From Gremmenia infestans (taxonomy: Eukaryota > Ascomycota > Leotiomycetes > Helotiales > Hamatocanthoscyphaceae), in the NCBI GenBank assembly GCA_032629725.1, contig JAFEVB010000002.1:1364001-1428000 (forward strand): 64,000 nt of DNA. Direction: 5' to 3'. The notes under the pieces were generated by a model. That model worked only from the letters and a program-made list of their open reading frames with translations, searched no databases and was not told where the DNA came from. The translations under genes were made by a program, and so were the position numbers. Position 1 is the first letter of the stretch. Each line of letters opens with the position of its first letter. Below are positions 1 to 11,985 of the stretch, piece after piece.

Positions 1-498
1 CCTTTGATTTTCTTGAGGTCGAGTCCTAAGTTTAGTGCATTTTGGTATCCTCAATTCTTTCACCTCGTTTTGCAATCGCAGCAAATATACCTGTTGCCCA
101 TTGACATATGTCTCTTAATTGACTCAGTCTTTTGATACACACTTATCAGTGCAGCAAAAAGCCAACACATCTCTGTTCGCAGAGCTTTCTGTGCGTATGT
201 TATCCATTCTCAATTTGCACGGCTCTATAGGTAGCCAGTCTTTCTGATCTCACTCTGCACGTCTTTCTACTTTCTAAATGCCGAAATTTCGGAAACATAG
301 GTATGTTTCCTTGGTACGTGCGAGTGCCTTTTATAATATCTTAACTCGTATAGTGTTTTACGGCCTTCTCCACAAAAAGTATCTGCTATTTGAAGGCATC
401 GCGCTGGATAGGAAGAAACGGCACAGATTGACGATGCGCTAGGTGGCGTGCGACATTAAAAGTCAATGAGAATTAGTGCTACCTTTTATTCAAGTACT
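1..498. other. Left-edge intergenic sequence
   Basis: No open frame with coding character is visible. It lies downstream of the NLR-like gene on the minus strand and probably holds its 3' UTR and terminator. Composition is AT-rich with no clear repeat. Confidence 0.5.
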
Positions 499-3400
499 TT
501 ATAAACTCGGGTCCGAAATGATCCCTCGGACAGTGAGTGCCGTAGCCTCGGAATCTTCAACACCGTGTTCTGATGCCTCCTCCACTGCCACTTCCACTTT
601 TCTCTTGCTCACTTGCTTCGCAAGCCACTGATCCAACATCATAAAGATTCTCCTTGTTCGTTCTAATTTATAAAAGAAGTCATTTCTTTCCAGCCTCCGG
701 ATTGATTCCTTCAGGTCATTGCACATGGTGTCCCATATATCTTTATATCGATTTTCGACGCTAGCATCGAGAAGAACCTCGACAACATCGTCCTCCGCCC
801 TACTGACTGCTTGTTGCAGTGCGGGTCTCTGAGAGCCTCCTCGGGCATAAATATCAGCACCCTCTTGGAGCAATATTCGAACAATCTCTATATTCCCGTT
901 CGCAGCAGCTGCACCTAATGCAGTCTCGTACATTCCTCCTTGAGCTTTAATATCAGCTCCGTGCCGCAAGAGTAAAACCACCACATCCAAGTCCTCGTTG
1001 CAGGCTGCTACCTGCAAAGCGTACTTGTATTTACCGCCACTCTGGTTCACATCTGCACCTCCAGCACAGAGAAGTTCTACAGATTCTTTGTTCCGAGCCC
1101 CTGTAAAGAAAACAGGTATTAGCACATATCTTATGATCGTAAAATCTAACGACGGTGGTTCTAGTCATCTGGCCCTCAAGTTTGATGTCTAAAAACAGCG
1201 TCGTAGATTTGTCTTGGGCTCTTAAGTAATGGGTTTTAAGTGCAAATGGAAACCATATCATTTCACTTGGAACTTACAAACTGCAGCATGAAGCGGGCTC
1301 CCTAGAATCTTTGTCTGAGGTATTGAAGCTAAGTCTGGCTTTTGGTCCAATAACTTTTGCAACAAGAAGTTCAGTCCCATGACAGAGAGCCAAATTATTG
1401 GGTGAGTTGTTTCTTTCTTATAGGAAATGTGAGGTCGGGAAGAGTGAAGTCGCTCAACGGCATGTGGTAAGTCTTTTTCGTAGTATTCATTATCAAACCC
1501 CCCAAAAGTGGCCCATATATGCCAGACAGGAGAACCATATTTCAGAAACTCGAGGGCGGTTTTCTCGACTTGTGGCCTCCAATGATGTCCCTCCAGCTTC
1601 AGCAAATGGTACTGCCAGGAATTGGCGGTATAGTGAAGAAGCGGGAACTCTAGAAACATACGGCTTCTGATTGTTGGATGTTGGCTTGCCACATACATGA
1701 GATATGAAATGCAAGATAGTCCAACGGCTTCGTGAATGGAAAGTTCGTCAAGCTTGAATCTTGACACAGTACTATTTCCTAACATTCGCGATGACATCAG
1801 ATACTCCTTGACCGAGAAGTGGGCGAATTGAACCTAGCAAGGAGGGCCGCATTAGCAGGTTTTTTCTCAATGTCTCAGGAATCTTTTGTAGCAGGTGCTT
1901 CAAATTATGCAACAAGCATGATGCAAGTTGTATTTGGATTTGTCCTTAAATATCCCAAATGACTTACTATCAACTTCCTTTCCCTAGGATAACTGTTTGT
2001 ATACCCCGCTGAGGTGAACGAACCATGAGACCTAGAATCATCCTCGGAATCTATACCACTACCATCCACAGACCCTACATAACCTCCGTCACTAGACTCG
2101 TTGAAATATCCTTCGCTCATATCCTCCTGCTCTGATGAACTGTCGAAAAACTCTATAATGGTGTTATCGACTTCGATTTCCACATACGCTGCACGGATGA
2201 GACCAGATGGTATGATATCGAGTAATGCCTTACAATCCATAAGTCTATCTTCATCGCGCAAACATGGTTCATTCTCGGGTGATATGATGACCACCTCGGC
2301 CAATTCTTTCAAGGAAAGTGGCCTTGCCGCAAACGCGATCCATTGCAGCGCGCGGTTTGCATATTCTTGATCCTCCTCTGGAATTTCGAGGATTATTCTA
2401 TCGTAGAATTCATCTAATGTCTGTGGGAGGTTTTCCATGGCTGATCGGATCCTTGACTCTGCTCGTAGTCTACTAAGTGCTTCGAGTTGTAGCGCGACGA
2501 GGCGAAACCTAGTAATGTTAATAGGTATAAGAAGATACTGAGAAATAAAATAGAATGTCATAACACCTGGACTTGAACTAGTAGCTCCACATTACAGTGT
2601 CTCTGTCTTATTATCTCAAAATCGTCCATCAGAATTGAAATATTTACTTACATTCCATCTGCTTTTGAGGCAAGTGCTATTTCAACGTCCCTTCTTAAAG
2701 ATTTCTTCCACTTTCTGAAAAGGCTTGATTGAAGTTGTTGTTGAAGATGCTTTTTAATATCTTCTTCAACTTGAGGGCCAGCCGCAATAATGCTCGTAAA
2801 ATTGTCTAGCTCACCAGTAAAGTTGGTAAAGGATTCAGCGATGTCAGACTCCCTCCTGCTAGTTACCAGAACGTGTAATGATGATAAGTCCCAATCGCAG
2901 ATATCATGTAAAACTTCCAAAAGCCTAGGCCTTTCTTCAATCTTTGGACATTCATCTAGAGCATCCAAGACAATGTAAATATTGTCAAATCCGGCTATGA
3001 CTTCTTTTAGCATGGTGATGTAACTTTTCATGGTTGGCTTCTGTCGGCCAACATTGACTCGTTCATATTCTTTCTGCAGGAATTGGGGTGTGTTCCGTCT
3101 ATTGCTACAGATATCAGCAATTAGTGAGCGAATGCAGTTTGAAACATCCTGTTTTTTCACGTCTCTGAACGTGAAGTACCACTATAACGGATTAGTACTC
3201 TATTTACTGTAAAGAGCAAGAGCTGAGAATTGGCACGCGCTTCGGAAGCCTTATAATAGCAAATTCACAGAGGTTTCACAAAGAAAGGATTCAGTTACGT
3301 AGACTACGGCCGAGGACGGCTCATCTCTGCAGCGGTTCTGGAGGTCATCAATGATGGTTGAGCCTGAACATTTGAACTGTTAGTATCTCACGATGACAGA

Positions 3401-4371
3401 AGTGCGGAGATAATCTTGAGAGCTGGAAGGTATTTACTAGAAAAGGATTAGGACTTCATTGATCGCATACTGATGGGTGGTGAAAACGAACCATAAGATA
3501 GATTTCCCCGCCCCAGCACCTCCATTCAGCCACAAGAAGGAGTTTGGAGCCGTTAGCCAGCCCGAATAATCGCTGTTATCATGAATGAGCCAAGATCCAG
3601 TGGTTTCCTGATGTTTGTCTCTTGCAATGTTGTGCTCCAGCGAAGGATCTGGGATGCCCTCGGAAAGCCAATCGACAATGCGTCGGCGATCTTCATGGCT
3701 CTGGGCCTTGTTGATATCAGCTCTGATATCGGCAGTAATTTCGAATTGTCTAATTCCGAGGTGCCTTATAAGCAGTTAGGTAGTCATTTCGAAATTATGC
3801 GAGAGATATACGACAGCCGGCATCGCATGGATATCCAAAGTTCGCTAGATGTCGAGGTAGATAATTTCTCAGGGGCCCCGAACGAGTACTTACAAACTTT
3901 CAACTCCAACCAGAAGACTCAAACTGGATTTATGTTTCTCGATCGCAACAACTAACTTCTCAGCGTCCTTCTTCTTGAAAGGCCACACCCTAGAAACTCA
4001 AGTTAGTATCATTCGGATTATCCATTGCAATATGGAACAGATCATGAACACTATAGTACTTACAGCGACTGAAGAGCTCTCCGAGCACGAGTCTCCCTCG
4101 CTTCTGAGCCTTGAAGTTTTTCCGTCAGGCCCTTCAATTCAGCTCTAACCCCCTCCAAAGGTTGCGTCAAAAGCGTCTCATCACTCATTCCTTTAGCCAC
4201 ATCCTTCAAACGTTCCAGTATCCCCTCAAGCCCTTTAATGGAGCCATATAGCTTCCGTATATCCTCCCTGGCATCTCGAACACCTTCGTAATAATCTTTG
4301 AGCGCTGAACCCACTGCAGTCGCCAGTTGCAACACGGCGATCACGCTCGCGGCACCGGAGAGGCCGTCCAT
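499..4371 (-). CDS. NLR-like STAND protein: Helo-like N-terminus, NACHT, ankyrin repeats
   Basis: Fungal NOD-like receptor, a class linked to heterokaryon incompatibility and non-self recognition. It starts with an alpha-helical domain of about 100 residues (MDGLSGAASVIAVLQLA) of the Helo-like/STAND N-terminal kind. After introns comes the linker typical of fungal NLRs (RDKHQETTGSWLI near 3600) and the P-loop GGAGAGKS near 3510. The NACHT core (2648-3160) has the Walker B-like segment IVLDALDECP and the sensor-like VLVTSRRE. A winged-helix region follows (ALQWIAFAARPLSLKELAEV, 1905-2561), then the hallmark VQFAHFSVKEYL near 1800-1830. The C-terminus (499-1300) holds about four ankyrin repeats (for example LLLRHGADI, LLQEGADI). 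An acidic Ser/Gly-rich stretch of about 60 residues (about 1985-2160) separates the winged helix from the FSVKEYL motif, which is unusual. At least seven introns are needed, so exact joins are uncertain, but the domain succession is clear. Confidence 0.85.
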
Positions 4372-5008
4372 CTTGATACTGCCAAGGAAGGAGATAACAA
4401 CGAGGTGGATTTAGATGGTGCTTGCTGTCGGATCTTCAGAGAAGGCTTTGCTGGCAAAAGTTGACATGCAGAATGAGGCTGTGGCACAGATAGGACCAGC
4501 GTGTAGACTTACAGCGCAACAGCAGGATGGCGATCAGATCCGAGGAAAGGACGACTTTCAACAGCCTACGGTTTTCCCCAGGAGTGAAATGATCTTTGAA
4601 TAGTGATGTGTGTAGAGAAATGGGACATTGTTGCGACATTCTGAGGTTGCAGAGGAATATGCAGCCTCCATTGGCCCCCAGCTTGAACTGCAGGAGCAGC
4701 TGACGACATCACGTGTCGCTACATTGCTGCTCAGATTGAGGCTATGCTTCTTGGTATCTTTGATGTAAATTGAAATGGTTAAAGGCCCCTGTGAGTCTTT
4801 CACTTGACAGATATGTTGTGGTATTACGACTACAATGCTCACCACGTGGTAAGCCCCTTTCCAGACGCCTTGTCTGTTTCGATAGGCCTAGTCGGCAAGG
4901 AAAGAGCTCCCTAAGAGAGGCTGGGGCCAGATAAAGTTTTCTTGCTTTTCAAATTTTAGGTTAATCCATATATTTCCGTATGCTTCATATATCCACCTTT
5001 TCCAGCCT
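4372..5008. other. Intergenic region between NLR and GH3 genes
   Basis: Upstream region of the NLR-like gene and 3' flank of the GH3 gene, both on the minus strand. Short open frames on both strands overlap each other and lack recognisable domains. I see no further gene. Confidence 0.5.
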
Positions 5009-7891
5009 CTATGGCAAACCACCCTGCAACGGCAGATTCCTCGAACTACTGCCCACATACACCGTCTTCTGATAGTCACTAACAACCCAATTCTGAGTTG
5101 TTGTATCCCAGTTCGAAATATCTCTCCTTGTAACCTGGTACGTGAAGGTTTCTGATTCATTAGGATCGAGGATCAGATCATCGAAACCTCGGAGCACGAT
5201 TTTGGGGTCTGAGGGGCCGCCGAGGGATATGTACTGTTGTCTATATCAATTTCTAATTCTTCGAGTGAGGGAGTTCGAGTGGACTTACAAGCTGTGGGAT
5301 CTCTGTCCCTTTCACGGAGCCAGCATTTGTGACAGTGGCTGAGACAATGTACATGACATCCCAAAGTTGACGGTTACCGCCGCCTGATCCTCCAGCAGGT
5401 AGTTTCGGCTGGGGCGAGCTATCTGATACGCCAGCAGGTAGGTCCAAGGTTTGGTTCCTGGGGATCGGGAAGTTGATGTAAGGGTAGATGTATAGAGGGA
5501 CCACGTGGAACCCTGGTGGGAATGACGCATCGGTAGCATTGAGATCGATTGTTCCGAAAGTAGGAGCAGAACTTGTCTGGCCAGTTGTAGGCTCATATGG
5601 ACCTGGGTTCTGCTTCTCAATTTTCAGGTCGGAGTAAGAGAAATTGGTATAGGAGAGACCAAAGCCGAACTCGTAGGAAGGCTCGATGTTCTGGGCATCG
5701 AAGTGGCGATAGTCGATGAATACGCCTTCGTTATAGGGCTGCTGGGGTGTGTTTGATTCGGGAGTGTAGACAACATCTGTTCCCCAATCCTCGCGCTGCT
5801 TTCCCCAAGTAAACACGCTCTTGGCGGAGGGCACACGATCACCATAGAGGATGTCGGTGATAGCATTTCCGGATTCTTGACCTGGAATACCTGCCCAAAG
5901 AAGGGCAGTGATATTGGGGTGGTTCTTAAACTCTTCTACGATGACTGCACCGACTGTGTGAAGGACAATAATTGTGTTGGGGTGGATCGATGCGACGTGG
6001 GCGATAAGTGCATCAGCATTTCCCCACAGTGTCAAATTGTTCCTGTCACCAGCGTTGCCGTCTACCGTGATGTAAGCCTCTCCAGAGTTAGCGTTTCCAA
6101 AGACAATTGCTGCATCAGTACCAGTAACAGCCTTTGTTACGGCATCAAAGTCGTAGTTATTGCTAACGTTGGTAAATGCCGTCTGATCTCTGGCAGCTCT
6201 TGCTGAAAGTGCGGTGACCGGTGCAATTAAGTAGGGGAAGTTTGCCGTTCCAGAACCCCATCCCATTGCTAAAGTTCCTTGATCACAGTTGCGATCTGAG
6301 CATGAGTTAATGCCTCCAGGGTTATCATGGGCATCTTCTCCAATGACCGCAATGCTGCTTGGCTTCTTGAGTGGAAGAGCGTTGTTTGTATTCTTTAGAA
6401 GAACCGTCGAGGCGCCACCAATTTCCCGAATGAGGTTTGCATGGTCGCCTTGAACATTGACGTGTTCATTGATTGTTTGAAACCCCTCACTCGCCAGTGG
6501 GTGGATGTATCCGGTGGTGTTCAAAGACCACGAACTGAAATTGATGGGCACTCTTGCAGTGTCCCGGCCGACTTTGTAGTATGCCTAAGTTATCTTAGCG
6601 GATCTTCTGTAGAAAACTTTGCTCCCAAGATGATCATTCAAAAAATGAAATATGCAGACTGGGAGGAAACAACCTGCGTCATCTTTACTTACGGACATAA
6701 TTCTGACGACCATGTCATCAAGCCTCCATTGAGGAATCGTGCCATTTAGGACTGCAGCCGTAAGATTCGACCCCCAATAAGTATTCCCAGATGCAAGACC
6801 CTGATCTCCTGCCATGGTCATATCTAAGCCCGCGAAAACAGAAGACACGCCGGAATGGTGTGCCCACCAATCACTCACAACTAAATAATTTCAGTGTGCA
6901 TTCAAAGTCCGACGGGGATGTCCATACCGAACCCTTGAAAGTCTAACTCATTCTTGAGCAGGTAATTGAGAGTATATGAGTTCTGTGAACCGAAGCTGTT
7001 GTTGATATTGTTGTAGGAGCACATCACAGAACCTACACCTGCGCGAACCGAATCCGCAAATGGCCTGTATACCAGTTAGACTATTGTGAGGTGGTTACTG
7101 GAAGGTGCGTATTCACCATAAGTACAGCTCATGCATTGTCTTGTCATCCACATTAGATGAGTACGCCAGGATGCTCCCTGAGTTTTCCCGATTATGCTCT
7201 TGCTCATTCATAATGTAATGTTTCGCCGTGGCTATCACACCCGCATCTTGAATTCCTTTGATGGTTTCCGCCATGGCCACTCCAGTCAAGACTGGATCAG
7301 GGCTGAAGCCTAGCCCAAGCTGTCAGCTCTATTCTTTCGAATTCAGATTTGCCAAATTTACCTTCCCAGTTCCTCCCTGCCGCGGGAGATCGCCCCAGCG
7401 GCCCAGCAACAGGCCCCAATTGTGCGTCGATGCCCTTGTCGCGGTGTTCTGATCCCATTGCATTGCCTCGGCTTTTGAAGAGTCGTGTGGTCCATGTCGC
7501 CGCTGTATTCATTCCCGAAGGAAAAGCAGAATTGAAATCCGCTACATAGGTTATCATCAATGAAATTGACCATTGACACGCTGTAGGACCTACTATCACG
7601 AATGCCAAGAGGGCTGTCTTGGAGGCAAAGTCCAGTAAAATTGAGGCGAGGAATTGATCCAGTGTTTCCTACGCACTGTTGACCTTCCCATCCCACACCA
7701 GTCGTAAGATTGACTTTTTCGAGCAGAGTAAGTTGAGAGACGAAGCTCTGGGCTTTGGCATAGGCATCTTGCCAACCATTGCCACCGCGCATCCATGGTG
7801 ACGGATAGTGTGGAGGGGAGAGGGGATGCTCAAGTTGGGCATTGGCAACAGCTGCCAATGCCGTAACAGTTGCTACCGAAAAAACCCACAT
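5009..7891 (-). CDS. Secreted beta-glucosidase, glycoside hydrolase family 3
   Basis: Hydrolyses terminal beta-linked glucose from cellobiose or other beta-glucosides outside the cell. The start MWVFSVATVTALAAVANAQ is a signal peptide. The GH3 N-terminal domain shows LTLLEKVNLTTGVGW, LCLQDSPLGIRD, DFNSAFPSGMNTAATW, HRDKGIDAQLGPVAGPLGR and GRNWEG. The catalytic nucleophile Asp is in SDWWAHHSG (near 6870). The second GH3 domain runs through SSIAVIGEDA, GWGSGTANFPYLI and GIPGQESGNAITDILYG. A fibronectin-III-like tail carries EFGFGLSYTNFSYSDL and ends at the stop at 5009. Length is about 840 residues, normal for fungal GH3 glucosidases. Several introns interrupt the 5' half, and one near 5240-5290 precedes the last exon (ISLGGPSDPKIVLRGFDDL). 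Several CTGGGG-type sites (the CreA consensus SYGGRG) lie in the upstream region at about 8110-8330, compatible with carbon-catabolite control. It is probably unrelated to the PKS cluster. Confidence 0.92.
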
Positions 7892-10211
7892 CTCAAGATA
7901 GAAGATATCTCAATTGCTGCGGGAGAAAAAGAAATAAGAGACACGAACAGAAAATAAGAAAACTCCAGGGAGTTCGGCTCGGAACTTTATACTCCGTATT
8001 CCAAGACACCAACATAAACTACGTTTAATTGCATATGCACCTAGACGTCTTGTCATACCGGTAGCTCTGACAGGACCTGTAAGCAAACCACTCGGTCTTG
8101 CTCAATAGGGAAGGTATGAAGCTTCCCCAGAGTTTCTATAAAGAGGGCGGACATATCGGAGCGACCGCCTGCACGCAAATCATCCACTGCTCAGTGGTTG
8201 CTGGGTACGTTTTACTATATAAAATCGACGTTTTTGAGTACTCACAAACCAGAAGTCCATGAAAAGAATCCACTTTTTTACACTTGTAGGGGGTTCGTCG
8301 GGAGTGATTCCGGGGTAGGGGTCTGGGGTACAGTAGCTACTGTACTCCGTATTGGAAATGCTTCCCAGGGACCAACCAAAACTCAAAGCTCCACGATAAT
8401 CGGCCCGAGCAATTTCCGGTAGATCATCAAAACATGAGACGAACAGAACAACCATAGTAATTCGATATATAAAAGACTCCTGCTCGGCAGGGTATGAGTT
8501 CTTCGGCGCCCTGCTTAGAGCTTCCCCTCACTTTAGAGGGGTTTGTGCAGCTGCTTAACATACCTGGCAGGACAAATTAATATATGCAGAGCCAGGGGTC
8601 TTGCGTTTACTGGTGGAACAGCCAATCGTGTAGGTTTCTTTTCAGACAAGGCCCAGTCACGCTCCCTCGTACCTGGGTATTCTCTAGGATAAGGGTAACG
8701 TTGTATGGAAAATGGATGTGTCGTCTGAGATGTGGCGTCAACCCAAAAGGCCCGAAGTTTTCAAGCCACACACACACGTGATGCGGGGTAAATAAAAAGG
8801 GGGAGGGGCTCGGAATGATCGTCGTTCCAACTATTCGTTCGCAAACCAAACTTGGTGTGCTCGTGCGTGCGGAATACTGGTAGTATAGTAGGTTTAGAAG
8901 ACCAGCAAGGATTCTAGATCCTTAGCTATAGACATATTCCCATGTACAGAGTAAGGATTTGCAGACCGTGCCAGCCCGTGCAAGCTGCCGGGTTAGCACA
9001 TAGTACCAGCAGTCCTGTTATTCTGTTGTGGCACTAAGCCACCAAACAGCTGTGCCTCTGCGTCCACTGTACCTCAACACTAGCTTCATATCAGGAGAAA
9101 TGGTACTCAAACGAGATTTCCCCCTGCGAACGGCTATTGAAATATTGCCGCTCAGCAACAGGCCCACTGATTTGAAAAGGACTTGTGAAGTCATCTATCT
9201 CATGTTAGCAGCAGGCTATCTCCAATCCATCATAGGGGGTTCGAAAGCATGGGGAAACCCATCGTCTCGAAAGAGTGTTTCAGATTTACCAACTTTGGAC
9301 CAGTTCTCTAATCGTTTTTTTTAAACCTATATCTCTGCTCAACTCCCTATTCTCATCCTCGTAATATGGTTGAAAAAAGTGTATTGCACATGTCTGCGCT
9401 ACCTATTTTTGCGGCCGTCTGGCGTCTCATAAAGACCTCCTATGCCCATGAGCTAAGGCTTTATCATATCCTCCAAAACTATCTTACCACTCACCGCGGT
9501 GGATTCTGAAAGATGAGCAACTGTATAGCTCTTCTATAAACGCCTCTTCTGAGGACAAGGTTCGCCATAACTGGGTGAGGACGAAATGTAACGTCTTGAG
9601 CAGTCACTGCTCGTCCACGACGTATTCTCGCACGACGCCCATACTAGCTCCGAAGGAAATTATAAAGAAAGTAAAAAGAGCACATTAATGAGTATAATGG
9701 ATTTGTTCTTTGCACCTTAAAAAAAAGAGAAAGTCAGCTTTGGATCTTCTTTGGTAGAAGTTAAAAGACACATTATTGATTTAGGAACCGCGAGACATTC
9801 TCAGAGTCAAAAATACTCTAGAGACATGACTATACACACCGGGAATATGCTGGAACGAGGAACATAACAATTGTGGATGGTCTTACCAAGGTTTGAAATT
9901 ATTGAAATCCTACCGAGCTTGAACATGAGCAGCCCCACTAGATCAAGTAGATTGTGGTCAGGTGTAAATGGACCTCCACCTCGCACCTGGGCAAGTTATG
10001 TGTGGTAGTAGTAGAGAAGAGGAGACATGGTGATTTCAGTTAGAGGGCAATTGAGAAGCTGTTGATAAATCCAAAAAAACATGCATGTGACAATGCTATT
10101 TTCCTGCAAGACGAATAGAGCTTTGTTGCATGGTGAGTACATTCTCTAGACTCACTACTGGGTATTTCATAACTTTTCTTCTAGTCTTGCATTCATGGAG
10201 CATCAATAACA
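7892..10211. other. 2.3 kb gene-free interval
   Basis: Promoter region of the GH3 gene on the left and 3' flank of the tyrosyl-tRNA synthetase on the right. Open frames are short, lack domains and mostly lack ATG starts. TACTCCGTATT occurs twice, at about 7990 and 8340. I see no gene, tRNA or intact element. Confidence 0.5.
7985..7991 (-). promoter_or_regulatory. Likely TATA box of the GH3 glucosidase gene
   Basis: The minus strand reads TATAAAG about 95 bases upstream of the GH3 start codon, a usual distance for a fungal TATA element. It overlaps a TACTCCGTA motif copy at about 7990. Confidence 0.4.
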
Positions 10212-11500
10212 TCATTCGTCAACCTTTAGCTTCTGTAGTGTCTCCGTCACACTACCTCCAACATTGACCTTCTCTGCGTCCGGGCCTTCAACATGCCCAT
10301 CCGGCTGCGCTACAACTTTTTGTCTTGCCGCTGCTGCTGCCGCACGCTTCGCTGGATCGCCCTTGTCTTTTACTTTCTTGACCTTCACGGCGGCTTTCTC
10401 GGGTGGATAGGCTTGAACTTCGATTGCTTTCCACTCTTCGTCGGCGTCGAATTCAGCGCGAATAGGGGCGAGAAGTTCGTTGAGGTGGTGGGTGAGGGCG
10501 GATTTGAGAAGTTGGGGGGTGAGCTGAAAGAGAATTTTAGTATAAATATGATGCAGGAAGAGACAGGACATACAATGTCTGCAGCGTAGTCTTCCTTCAG
10601 CTTGTCTGCTGATTCGTAGACGAGAGGTTCTTGGTCCTTCCGTTGTACCACAAAGTTTGAGCCCCCCTTCAACGCAAGAGCTCTCATAATAACGTGTTCC
10701 ACGAATGCAATGACACCGTTACCCTCCACTTGCTTCGGTACACAGACTGCTTTCCGTAGCTTCTTCTCCACAGCCTCTGGCGCGTCAAGAAGATCTATCT
10801 TCGAATCAGCGTCGCTGGAACTCATCTTCACTGCCTCACCAAGCCCCGGTACCATTGCGTTCATCAAATGTGCCCTGGCCTTGTAATTCAGCTTAGGAAG
10901 GTTCTCCATCGCAAACGTGAAGATCTTCCGTTGATCAATGCCTCCAAATTGGCAATCGACATCCAAGTACTGCTCATCTAGCGCCTGCATGAGAGGGTAG
11001 ACCAGACCCCCCAAGAAGGGATCATCACTTTGTTTCACGACCTCCGCCCCCGCCTTCTGCGCAACATTGATCCTCGTCATGCCCTCTAGCTTGAATCGAT
11101 CCATAGTGTATTCCTTGCTCAACTGGTAAGAGCTGCCTTGCACAAACTCCAGCCGCGTTATATCCACGCCCACAGCCTTCAACAGCGACCTTATTATCTT
11201 TCCGTAGTACTTTGCGCGGAACTCCACAAGCTCGAAAGGTGCCTTCATGTTGTCTAGATAGCCGTGTATGTCTGCGAGCAGGATTTTGATGTGGCATCCG
11301 GCCGCCAGTAGCTCTGCGACCTTCATCATTGGCACGAAGTAGCCGCAATGCGGTTTGCCTGTTGTTGCGGTGCCCCAGTAGACTTTGAGGGGTCGCTTTT
11401 CTTTGAGGATCACATCGTCGATGATTTCGGGATTGAGGACTTCGGCAAGGTTGACTTTTATGAGGGCAATTGAGTCCTCGGGACTCAGTGGGGAGGCCAT
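10212..11500 (-). CDS. TYS1: Tyrosyl-tRNA synthetase, cytosolic
   Basis: Charges tRNA-Tyr with tyrosine (class I aminoacyl-tRNA synthetase, eukaryotic/archaeal TyrRS type). The HIGH-like motif is KPHCGYF, preceded by VYWGTATTG. The tyrosine/tRNA pocket region is GLVYPLMQALDEQYLDVDCQ followed by GGIDQRKIF. The KMSKS-type loop is VKMSSSDADSKIDLLD. One intron at 10524-10573 (GTATGT...CAG, 50 bp, phase 0) joins DYAADI to LTPQLLKSAL. The C-terminus is Lys/Ala-rich (KVKKVKDKGDPAKRAAAAAARQK), as in yeast TyrRS. Predicted length is about 410 residues, close to yeast Tys1 without a mitochondrial extension. A housekeeping gene. Confidence 0.95.
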
Positions 11501-11985
11501 TATAAATACGTCGTTGCGAGAGTGAGGAAGAGGTCGTGTTTGTATTACGCAAAACGCACTGTTTGACTCATCGCGGGAAAATAAATTTGGCGGGGCAATA
11601 AATCCACGTGACTCGCTTCCTTGTTTGTTGACCCCCCTTTATTAGGACGCTTGTCACTGAACCCACCTTGTGACCTACAACGCTATTTTCCTTGGTTCTT
11701 GAACCAAGAATTAAAAAGATAGGGTGGACTCCCTTACGATTTTCAAGAGTAAAGTGTCAAAAAGAAGAAAAGTGTAAAGAAGTAGCTGGGGGGAAGTAAT
11801 AAATATATTTAAACCTAGAAAGTCAAAGAAATTAAATGTGTTGTATTTAAAAGAGAATATTGTATAAGCAATATTTATATATCACTTACCACGAAGAAAT
11901 CCACTATGCTAGTTCACAATAAAACAGCTATTGTAATTGAAATTCATGCGTATTTTTCTCAAGAATACATCGATGCAGAAAAAGC
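11501..11985. other. Intergenic, AT-rich
   Basis: Holds the TyrRS promoter on the right of that gene and the 3' flank of the dioxygenase gene. The stretch at about 11700-11960 is very AT-rich. No gene seen. Confidence 0.5.

Noticed and set aside
2560..2600. Possible tRNA T-arm (AGTTCAAGTCC on the minus strand)
   Set aside because: No acceptor stem or anticodon arm can be drawn around it, and it lies between NLR exons.
3581..3955. 124-codon plus-strand frame
   Set aside because: It is antisense to NLR exons that encode the canonical RDKHQ...TGSWL and P-loop region, so it is a shadow frame.
5877..6206. 109-codon Cys-rich plus-strand frame
   Set aside because: It lies wholly antisense to the conserved GH3 second domain.
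9028..9324. 98-codon plus-strand frame in the GH3/TyrRS gap
   Set aside because: It starts at a non-ATG codon, has no domain or splice partner, and the composition is non-coding.
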